Origin: Chitinophagaceae bacterium UBA1931
GTDB taxonomy: Bacteria; Bacteroidota; Bacteroidia; Chitinophagales; Chitinophagaceae
Length of the DNA: 64,000 bases
NCBI GenBank assembly: GCA_002337125.1
Contig: DDFJ01000001.1
Location: 434,001 to 498,000, forward strand
Reading direction: 5' to 3'
Part shown: in pieces, positions 57,322-64,000 of the stretch
Numbering within the stretch: position 1 is the stretch's first letter
Layout of the letters: each line of letters starts with the position of its first letter
The notes under the pieces: model-generated
Database searches by the model: none
What the model was told of the DNA's origin: nothing
The model's input: the letters and a program-made list of their open reading frames with translations, nothing else
Made by a program: the position numbers and the translations under genes

Positions 57322-57936
57322 CTATGTTTTTGCTGGATAATCCACATCAATGAGTTTGAAAAATTCCTGTTCATTCAGTTCTTTTATGCAGCCTGGTTTT
57401 AAATCACCCATTTTTAATTCTTCTATGGAAATACGTACCAGGCGCAGACAACGACGGTTAATGGCCTGACACATTTTTCGTACCTGGCGGTACTTTCCTT
57501 CGGTTAACGTCATCATCAGCCAGGTATGCGGAAACTGTTGCCTGAAATCGTTCATGTGGATATAATGATCGTTTACATCCGTAACAATTTCGATAGAATC
57601 GGGAACAGCAATATAAGGCTCACCATCTTTCACCTGAATGGTAACTCCTGTTCTTAGTTGTTGCAGCAATTCATCCGTTACATGATTCTTTACCATAACG
57701 AGGTAAGTACGTTTGTGTTTCTTTTCTGATGAAAACAGGAAGCGTGTTACTTTTTTATTTGTGGTTAAAATAAGTAAACCTTCCGAATGGTTATCCAGTC
57801 GCCCGATGGCATGTGTTCCTTCCGGAAATTCAAAATCAAGATCGCCGAGCAGGTTTACATCATGAGAACTGATAAACTGTGAAACCATATTGTATGGTTT
57901 GTTGATGATAAAGTAGCGGTGTGGAATATTATTCAT
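57322..57936 (-). CDS. RNA pseudouridine synthase, RluE-like
   Basis: 204 residues of the RsuA family, lacking the N-terminal S4 domain, which is the RluE/RluF-type layout. YFIINKPYNMVSQF (8-21) precedes the catalytic loop HAIGRLDNHSEGLLIL (42-57; D48 attacks the uridine). Later elements are HKRTYLVMVKN, LTEGKYRQVRKMCQAINRRCLRLVR (about 144-168) and IGxIxL-like ISIEELKMGDL. In E. coli RluE modifies U2457 of 23S rRNA; the same target is likely but not provable here. Monocistronic between untranscribed gaps. Confidence 0.92.
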   Translation of the reverse strand: MNNIPHRYFIINKPYNMVSQFISSHDVNLLGDLDFEFPEGTHAIGRLDNHSEGLLILTTNKKVTRFLFSSEKKHKRTYLVMVKNHVTDELLQQLRTGVTIQVKDGEPYIAVPDSIEIVTDVNDHYIHMNDFRQQFPHTWLMMTLTEGKYRQVRKMCQAINRRCLRLVRISIEELKMGDLKPGCIKELNEQEFFKLIDVDYPAKT

Positions 57937-58242
57937 TCATTTTATGTGAAAATGTAAATTGATTCAGTTTCAGTAAGCACCATCTTCCGGCCAACTCAAG
58001 CCGAAAGATTTCGTACGGCATCTTCTTAAAAATATTTTCGAACGAGGGTATGAAAACTGCTGCAAACTAAGCCTTTTAACTTCAAAGGGGCAAATTGCGC
58101 TCAAAACCTGTTTAATAAGGCCGGCAACGGCTAATACAAAAAAATATTGTTTCCATCCGGTTTAATTCATGTTTGTTGAAAACATGAGGAAAACTGTTGA
58201 AAAGATAAAAAATACTGAAAATTGAATCCAATCTTAATCGCC
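57937..58242. other. intergenic region between rluE-like gene and smc
   Basis: About 300 bp with no credible gene in any frame. It contains a short inverted repeat CATGTTT / AAACATG (58168-58174 and 58180-58186) of unknown meaning, and the smc promoter follows at 58221-58250. Confidence 0.55.
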
Positions 58243-58250
58243 TATATTTG
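58221..58250 (+). promoter_or_regulatory. promoter of smc
   Basis: ATTG (58221-58224), 18-bp spacer, TATATTTG (58243-58250), 23 bp before the GTG start. Confidence 0.65.
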
Positions 58251-58273
58251 TCGCCTTCCTAAATTGAAAAATA

Positions 58274-61200
58274 GTGCGTTTAAAGAGTTTAGAAATTAAG
58301 GGTTTTAAAAGTTTTGCCGATAAAACTGTGGTTAGTTTTGATGAGGGTGTAACCGGCATTATTGGCCCCAATGGTTGCGGTAAAAGTAATATCATCGACA
58401 GCATTCGCTGGGTTATTGGTGAGCAGAAGATCAGTCATCTGCGAAGCGAAAACCTGGAGAGTCTTGTATTCAATGGTTCCAAAACAAGAAGTGCTTCCGG
58501 TTTGGCCGAAGTAAGTCTTACGTTTGAAAATACCCGTAACCTGCTTCCAACCGAATTCAGTACCGTAACTGTAACCCGTAAATTTTATAAAAGTGGTGAA
58601 AGTGAATATCGTTTAAACGATGTGCAATGCCGTTTAAAAGATATTCAGAACCTCTTTCTTGATACGGGTGTAAGTACCGATAGCTACGCTATCATTGAAT
58701 TGGGTATGGTGGATGATATCATCAAGGATAAGGAAAACAGCCGTAGGCGAATGCTGGAACAGGCTGCTGGTATCACCATCTACAAAACAAGAAAAAAAGA
58801 AGCGAAGAGTAAGTTAGATGCTACTGAGCAGGATCTTGCACGTATTGAAGACTTGCTGTTTGAAATCAATAACCAGTTAAAGACGTTAGAAAACCAGGCC
58901 AAGAAAGCGGAGAAATATTACGAAATCAAAAAAGATTATCGTGAAGTAAGTATTGAATTGGCGAAAGCAGCTTTGGAAGGTTTCAACTTAACTTGGAAAA
59001 CATTAAATGAACAGCACGAAGAAGAAACCAACAAACGTGTAGAACTGGAAGCAAAAATTGCAACGGAAGAAGCAGCTATTGAACAGGAAAAAGTTGGCTT
59101 TATTGAAAAAGAACGTGAACTGCAGGTAATGCAGCATACGTTTAATGATTTGCTGCAAAGTCTCCGCACAAAGGAAAACGATAAAAATCTTGCCCAGCAA
59201 CGTTTACATTACCTGAAAGAAAAAGAAACCAGTCTGAAAGATTTCTTATCAAAAGCAGGTGGACAGTTAAAGGGCATTGAAGAAAGTATTGAATTTACAC
59301 AACTGCAGATTACAGAAGAAGATGCGAAACTGAATGATCTTGGTTCGCAGTTAGAAGGTTTACGCAGCGCAGTTGATAATACACGTAAAATATTTGATGA
59401 GAAGCGCAGTGGTATTGATGAACTGCGTAAAGAAAACCAGGCTATTCAACGCAGCCAGTTTGAAGCTGAAAAGAATGTAGCTGTTGGAGAAACAACAATC
59501 CAGAACCTGCAACGCACCATCTTCCAGTTAAGAGAAGAACAGAACAACCGCAGGCAGCAGTTACAGCAACTGGAAAGCGAAAAGCAACAGAAAGAATCTG
59601 AACTCAGCAACAGCCGTGAAGAATTACAGCAGTTGCAGGAGCAGCATGAATATACCAAGGAGCAAATTCTTCAGACACAATCAGCGCTGGAAGGATTACG
59701 CAATCAACTGGCTGATGAAAACAGGAAACTCGATTCTAAAAAGAATGAGCATGACTTGTTGAAGAGTTTGGTTGACTCAATGGAAGGTTATCCTGAAAGT
59801 GTAAAGTTTCTTCACAACAACCCGCAATGGAATGTGGAAGCTCCGTTGCTGAGTGATGTAATTTATTGTAAAGAAGATTACAGGACAGCCATTGAAAACC
59901 TGCTGGAGCAATACCTCAACTATTATGTGGTTGGGAATATGAGCGAAGCTTTAAACGCCGTTCAATTGCTACATGCCAACCAGAAAGGAAAGGCCAACTT
60001 CTTTATGCTTGACCAGTTCAATGGTCAGCAGGTGTTGAACGATCTTCCTGCAGGAACCATTCATGCATTGAGTGTTGTTGAAGTAGATGCAAAATATCAA
60101 TCGCTTATTAATTATTTACTCGGACAGGTTGTAATTGCAGAAGATGAAAACAATCTCCCTGAAGGATTTAATGGTGTTATCCTGGAAAAGAGCGGAAAGT
60201 TCTTCAAAGGAAAATATGCATTAAGTGGTGGCAGTGTTGGTTTATTTGAAGGAAAGAAACTGGGCCGTGCAAAAAATCTTGAGCGTTTGCACGAAGAGAT
60301 CCTTGCACAGGAAACAGTGGTGTTGGAACTGAAGCATACCATCCAGATGCGCCACAACGAAGTGATTGGTTATAATGAGCAGCTCAAAGAAAATGCAATT
60401 AAAGAAACAGAGAATACCATTAACCAGCTGGTAAACCAGATTTACGGTATTGATAACCGTATGGAAAACCTGCGTGGTATGGAAGCTAATGCAGTTAAAC
60501 GCCTGGAAGATCTTGAACTGCAGCAGGAAGAAATTCATGAAAGTCAGCAGCAGCACCGTGATGAACTGGATAAATACAATACCCAGTTAGATGAGCTGAC
60601 AAGCAGGATGGAAGTAATTGAACAGGAGTTTGCTTTAGCAGAGCAGGCATACAACCAGGCGAATCAATCATACAACGATTATAACCTCAATGTAACCCGC
60701 CAGCAAAGTAAAGTAACTGCATTGAAGCAGGAACTGGAATTTAAACAAAACCAGTTACAGGATCTGCAATTACAGATTACAACCAACTCAAGTGCGTTGG
60801 AAGAAGCATCGAACCAGATTAGCGAAAGCGAAGTGGTTTTACTGGAAACACAGGATGCACTGGTAACGATGTTGCAGAACAAGGAATCAGAAGAACGCAA
60901 ACTGAACGAAGCAGACCAGTTGTATTACAACCTGCGTAATGCTTTGGGTGAAAAAGAAAGTGAACTGCGTCACAAGCAAAAAGAAAAAGAACAGGTTGAT
61001 CATTTACTCAATGAAATAAAAGATAAACTCAACGATCTTAAACTGCAGCTAAGCGGAACCAAAGAACGTTTGCTGGTTGAGTTTAAAGTAAACCTGGAAG
61101 ATGTAATTGAAGAAGAACGCACCGGCGATGAACCGCTTGAAGATTTGCAGGCGAAGGTTGACCGTATGAAAAAGCGTTTGGAAAATCTTGGTGAAGTAAA

Positions 61201-61792
61201 CCCAACAGCCATTGAAGCATTTGAAGAAATGCGCAAACGTTATGAGTTTATTCTTGAACAGAAGAACGATCTCGTAAGTGCAAAAGAATCATTGCTGCAA
61301 ACCATCCAGGAAGTGGAAGCAACTGCCAACCAGCGTTTCCTTGAAACCTTTAACCAGGTGCGTGAAAACTTCCAGAAAGTGTTTAAGGCATTGTTTACGG
61401 AAGAAGATACGGCTGACATGGTACTGGACAATCCGGATAATCTTGCTGAAACAGGAATTGATATTGTGGCCAAGCCAAAAGGTAAACGTCCAAGCAGTAT
61501 TTCGCAGTTGAGTGGTGGAGAAAAAACATTAACTGCAACAGCGATGTTGTTTGCAATTTATCTTATCAAGCCAGCTCCGTTCTGTATCCTGGATGAGGTC
61601 GATGCTCCGCTTGATGATGCGAATGTGGGCAAGTTCACCAATATGATCCGCCAGTTCAGCAACAACTCACAGTTCATCATTGTTACGCATAACAAACAAA
61701 CAATGGGTGCAGTGGATGTGATTTATGGTGTAACCATGCAGGAAGCAGGTGTAAGTAAATTAGTACCTGTTGACTTCAGGGGATTGAATTAA
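58274..61792 (+). CDS. smc: chromosome segregation protein SMC
   Basis: 1172 residues in the standard SMC order. The N-terminal head opens MRLKSLEIKGFKSFAD with Walker A GPNGCGKSN (31-39). The first coiled coil runs to about 500, the hinge lies at about 505-660 (YPESVKFLHNNPQWNVEAP, ALSGGSVGLFEGKKLG), and the second coiled coil reaches about 1000. The C-terminal head has signature QLSGGEKTLTATAM (about 1078-1091), Walker B FCILDEVDAPLDD (about 1102-1114) and the FIIVTHNKQTM D-loop. It organises chromosomes with ScpA and ScpB. The start is GTG 58274, 23 bp after a good promoter. Monocistronic, with a terminator after it. Confidence 0.97.
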   Translation: MRLKSLEIKGFKSFADKTVVSFDEGVTGIIGPNGCGKSNIIDSIRWVIGEQKISHLRSENLESLVFNGSKTRSASGLAEVSLTFENTRNLLPTEFSTVTVTRKFYKSGESEYRLNDVQCRLKDIQNLFLDTGVSTDSYAIIELGMVDDIIKDKENSRRRMLEQAAGITIYKTRKKEAKSKLDATEQDLARIEDLLFEINNQLKTLENQAKKAEKYYEIKKDYREVSIELAKAALEGFNLTWKTLNEQHEEETNKRVELEAKIATEEAAIEQEKVGFIEKERELQVMQHTFNDLLQSLRTKENDKNLAQQRLHYLKEKETSLKDFLSKAGGQLKGIEESIEFTQLQITEEDAKLNDLGSQLEGLRSAVDNTRKIFDEKRSGIDELRKENQAIQRSQFEAEKNVAVGETTIQNLQRTIFQLREEQNNRRQQLQQLESEKQQKESELSNSREELQQLQEQHEYTKEQILQTQSALEGLRNQLADENRKLDSKKNEHDLLKSLVDSMEGYPESVKFLHNNPQWNVEAPLLSDVIYCKEDYRTAIENLLEQYLNYYVVGNMSEALNAVQLLHANQKGKANFFMLDQFNGQQVLNDLPAGTIHALSVVEVDAKYQSLINYLLGQVVIAEDENNLPEGFNGVILEKSGKFFKGKYALSGGSVGLFEGKKLGRAKNLERLHEEILAQETVVLELKHTIQMRHNEVIGYNEQLKENAIKETENTINQLVNQIYGIDNRMENLRGMEANAVKRLEDLELQQEEIHESQQQHRDELDKYNTQLDELTSRMEVIEQEFALAEQAYNQANQSYNDYNLNVTRQQSKVTALKQELEFKQNQLQDLQLQITTNSSALEEASNQISESEVVLLETQDALVTMLQNKESEERKLNEADQLYYNLRNALGEKESELRHKQKEKEQVDHLLNEIKDKLNDLKLQLSGTKERLLVEFKVNLEDVIEEERTGDEPLEDLQAKVDRMKKRLENLGEVNPTAIEAFEEMRKRYEFILEQKNDLVSAKESLLQTIQEVEATANQRFLETFNQVRENFQKVFKALFTEEDTADMVLDNPDNLAETGIDIVAKPKGKRPSSISQLSGGEKTLTATAMLFAIYLIKPAPFCILDEVDAPLDDANVGKFTNMIRQFSNNSQFIIVTHNKQTMGAVDVIYGVTMQEAGVSKLVPVDFRGLN

Positions 61793-61841
61793 AAGAGTCG
61801 GGGCGCTAAAGCGACCTGAACCATTTAAACATAGTTTACAA

Positions 61842-61874
61842 ACAGCTCCGCAACAGCGGGGCTGTTTTGTTTTA
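61842..61874 (+). terminator. terminator of smc
   Basis: Stem ACAGCTCCGC (61842-61851), loop AAC, stem GCGGGGCTGT (61855-61864, one G-T pair), then TTTGTTTT. Confidence 0.8.
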
Positions 61875-61932
61875 AGCCGTTTCTGTTTGTGGTAACGGTT
61901 GCGCAACTGCTGTTTTATACGTTCCTGAAAAT

Positions 61933-61940
61933 TACCTTTG
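61933..61940 (+). promoter_or_regulatory. -7 promoter element of the GH31 gene
   Basis: TACCTTTG, exact TAnnTTTG, 46 bp before the ATG; no clear -33 box. Confidence 0.5.
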
Positions 61941-61986
61941 AAGAGCAAAGTATTCTTAATAATTGCTTTCGTTAAACTATTCAGCA

Positions 61987-64000
61987 ATGAAATTTTCACA
62001 TACAAAATTGTTTGCAGGTAAGGTTGTTATTATTGTTTTGTTTTTATTGATAAATGCAGGTGTATCTGCACAGCCGGTTAAGAAATTAACTGATCCGCAA
62101 CTCACAGTTACATCAGCAACAAAAACAAATGCAACAACTGTTGATGTGCTGCTGAATAACAACTATCATTTGCTTCTTGATTTTTATGGTGAAAATATTT
62201 TCCGTGTTTTCATGGATAGCAGCAGCAATAAATTTCATGATCCTGTTGCGGTTCCGCCTGCACAGATATTGGTGAACAATCCACGTAAGAATGTATCAGC
62301 AGTAAAACTTTCAGCAAACGATAACACTTTTACCATTTCAACCAATAAAATTTCAGTTATCATTGACAAAAGCAACTGCAGTATCAAAGCCATTAATTTA
62401 ATCACTCATCAACCCGCATTTGAACTAACAGCTTTGTCTTTATTTGAACAAAACAAAGTATCACTCCATTTAAAAGAAACTGCTGATGAATATTTTTTTG
62501 GCGGTGGTGTGCAGAACGGACGATTCTCTCATAAAGGAAAAATCATTGCCATTGAAAATCAAAACAGCTGGACGGATGGAGGTGTTGCATCACCCACACC
62601 GTTTTACTGGAGTACGAAAGGTTATGCAGTGATGTGGCATACGTTTAAACCCGGCCGATATGATTTTGGTTCAACTGAAAAAGGAAAAGTGAAATTGTTT
62701 CACAACGATTCTTACCTCGATGTATTTTTTATGATTGATAACGGAGCAACAGCTTTGCTCAATGATTTTTATCAACTCACAGGCAATCCTGTACTGTTAC
62801 CCAAGTTTGGTTTTTATGAAGGACATCTCAACGCTTACAACCGTGACTACTGGAAAGCAGATACAACAGGAAGAGGCATTTTGTTTGAAGATGGAAAACG
62901 TTATACCGAATCGCAAAAGAATAATGGAGGTACAAAGGAATCATTGAATGGTGAAAAGAATAATTATCCTTTTTCTGCACGAGCTGTAATTGACCGTTAC
63001 AAAAAACATGATATGCCGCTTGGCTGGATTTTGCCTAATGATGGATATGGTGCAGGCTATGGACAAACAGGTACACTCGACAGTAATATTCTTAACCTGA
63101 AAAATTTTGGCGACTATGCAAGGAAGAATGGTGTGCAGATTGGTTTGTGGACGCAATCTGATCTGCATCCGAAGGAAGGAGTAAGTGCATTACTGCAAAG
63201 AGATATTATCAAAGAAGTAAGAGATGCGGGTGTACGTGTGTTGAAAACGGATGTGGCATGGGTTGGTGCAGGATATTCATTTGGATTAAATGGCGTATCC
63301 GATGTTGGGAAAATTATTCCTGAATATGGAAACAATGCAAGACCGTTTATTATTTCGCTTGATGGTTGGGCCGGCACACAACGTTATGCAACTGTATGGT
63401 CAGGCGATCAGACAGGTGGTGTGTGGGAGTATATCCGTTTTCATATTCCTACTTATATTGGTTCAGGTTTATCCGGTCAGCCGAATATAACTTCTGATAT
63501 GGATGGAATTTTTGGAGGAAAGAATGCTGTTGTGAATATGCGGGATTTTCAATGGAAAACATTCACACCTATGCAACTGAACATGGATGGCTGGGGTGCA
63601 AATGAAAAATATCCGCATGCTTTGGGCGAACCTGCAGCATCCATCAACCGCATGTATTTAAAATGGAAATCTGCATTGCTGCCATATACATACAGCATCG
63701 CCAGGCAAGCTGTTGATGGTTTACCTATCATGCGGGCAATGTTTCTTGAAGAAGCAAACAAGTTTACTTTAGGTACAGCTACACAATACCAGTTTTTATA
63801 CGGACCTTATTTTTTGATTGCACCTATTTATCAGAATACAAAAGCTGATACATTGGGTAATGATATCCGCAATACGATTTACCTGCCAAAAGGAACATGG
63901 TTTGATTATTTCACTGGCGAAAAATATGAAGGTGGTAACGTTATTAATAACTACAGTGCACCAATATGGAAACTGCCGGTGTTTGTAAAAAGCGGGGCTA
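61987..64000 (+). CDS. glycoside hydrolase family 31, partial (right end cut by window)
   Basis: 671 residues are visible; the gene continues beyond base 64000. Signal peptide (VVIIVLFLLINAGVSAQ), then the GH31 N-terminal beta domain (about 30-260) with EYFFGGGVQNGRFSHKG and SWTDGGVASPTPFYWSTKGY. The barrel runs from about 265: LPKFGFYEGHLNAYN, MPLGWILPNDGYGAGYG, LKTDVAWVG (nucleophile D422 expected) and ATVWSGDQTGGVW (acid/base D474 expected). After the barrel come a C-terminal beta domain with LYGPYFLIAPIYQNT and LPKGTWFDYFTGEKYEGG. It releases alpha-linked hexoses from oligosaccharides in the periplasm; the linkage is not predictable. The frame is open throughout. Confidence 0.93.
   Translation, partial: MKFSHTKLFAGKVVIIVLFLLINAGVSAQPVKKLTDPQLTVTSATKTNATTVDVLLNNNYHLLLDFYGENIFRVFMDSSSNKFHDPVAVPPAQILVNNPRKNVSAVKLSANDNTFTISTNKISVIIDKSNCSIKAINLITHQPAFELTALSLFEQNKVSLHLKETADEYFFGGGVQNGRFSHKGKIIAIENQNSWTDGGVASPTPFYWSTKGYAVMWHTFKPGRYDFGSTEKGKVKLFHNDSYLDVFFMIDNGATALLNDFYQLTGNPVLLPKFGFYEGHLNAYNRDYWKADTTGRGILFEDGKRYTESQKNNGGTKESLNGEKNNYPFSARAVIDRYKKHDMPLGWILPNDGYGAGYGQTGTLDSNILNLKNFGDYARKNGVQIGLWTQSDLHPKEGVSALLQRDIIKEVRDAGVRVLKTDVAWVGAGYSFGLNGVSDVGKIIPEYGNNARPFIISLDGWAGTQRYATVWSGDQTGGVWEYIRFHIPTYIGSGLSGQPNITSDMDGIFGGKNAVVNMRDFQWKTFTPMQLNMDGWGANEKYPHALGEPAASINRMYLKWKSALLPYTYSIARQAVDGLPIMRAMFLEEANKFTLGTATQYQFLYGPYFLIAPIYQNTKADTLGNDIRNTIYLPKGTWFDYFTGEKYEGGNVINNYSAPIWKLPVFVKSGA

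Noticed and set aside
58168..58186. Inverted repeat CATGTTT / AAACATG upstream of smc as an operator.
   Set aside because: Seven-base arms in A/T-rich DNA about 60 bp upstream of the -33 region; too weak without conservation data.
58930..61480. Several long antisense open frames opposite smc, and others opposite dnaE and the hydrolase genes.
   Set aside because: They are Ser/Cys/Phe-rich mirror images of coiled-coil or biased codons, have no family motifs, start sites or promoters, and lie fully inside well-supported genes.

Overview
The window is chromosomal DNA from a member of the Bacteroidota, most likely family Chitinophagaceae. Three things support this. Many genes are preceded by the TAnnTTTG -7 element typical of this phylum (mostly TATCTTTG or TATATTTG). 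Several families are characteristic of the group: DUF1599, the DoxX/BT_3979 type, HYC_CC_PP, DUF4369-thioredoxin, YfhO and the long arginine-deiminase-like proteins. Shine-Dalgarno signals are generally poor. The genus is not determined. Nothing suggests a plasmid, prophage or genomic island; the content is mostly housekeeping genes with small accessory patches.

Layout. 0-6 kb: end of an FKBP isomerase, folP divergent from DUF1599, a DoxX-like protein, a lone oligopeptide-type permease, then recF with a DciA-like (DUF721) gene. 6-11.4 kb: pdhA, a TPR membrane protein, ribH, a LutA-type Fe-S protein, an EVE-domain protein, a lipocalin-like protein and a DUF4349 lipoprotein. 11.4-14.5 kb: the N-end-rule pair clpS-aat and a multi-spanning 'Gcr' membrane protein. 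14.6-23.4 kb: tRNA-Val(UAC), a glycosyltransferase/YfhO pair, a YhhQ queuosine-precursor transporter, NUDIX, CorA, DinB, dapF, a nucleoside phosphorylase and tRNA-Cys(GCA). 23.8-27.9 kb: the most unusual part, a cluster of a SET protein, an ATP-grasp ligase, an ATP-grasp-SET fusion and a transmembrane-only ABC protein. 28.1-31.7 kb: thioredoxin and several small secreted metal-binding proteins. 31.7-40 kb: dnaE, an NlpC/P60 lipoprotein, hisF-hisIE and two tandem DUF4369-thioredoxin proteins. 40-50.5 kb: GH20 hexosaminidase, CocE-type hydrolase, 2'-5' RNA ligase-like protein, the 5-oxoprolinase operon pxpBCA with an NRAMP-like transporter, and the glycolytic pair pfkA-pyk. 50.6-64 kb: prolyl oligopeptidase, an RmlD-like reductase, a CHAD protein, two guanidine-modifying enzymes, an RluE-type pseudouridine synthase, smc and the start of a GH31 glycosidase cut by the window edge.

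Gene cooperation that can be read from the sequence: clpS-aat (recognition and tagging of N-degrons), hisF-hisIE (histidine synthesis), pxpBCA plus transporter (pyroglutamate use), pfkA-pyk (glycolysis), glycosyltransferase-YfhO (probable envelope glycan), and the SET/ATP-grasp genes (probable ligation plus methylation of an unknown small molecule or peptide). The last is the best candidate for an undescribed system; its substrate cannot be read from the sequence.

Repeats seen: a 33-bp-armed imperfect inverted repeat of the 'GAGCTTGTCGAA' type, a 32-bp element present twice about 31 kb apart, a 7-bp tandem repeat and a low-complexity patch between genes. No CRISPR array, transposase, phage gene or rRNA gene was seen.
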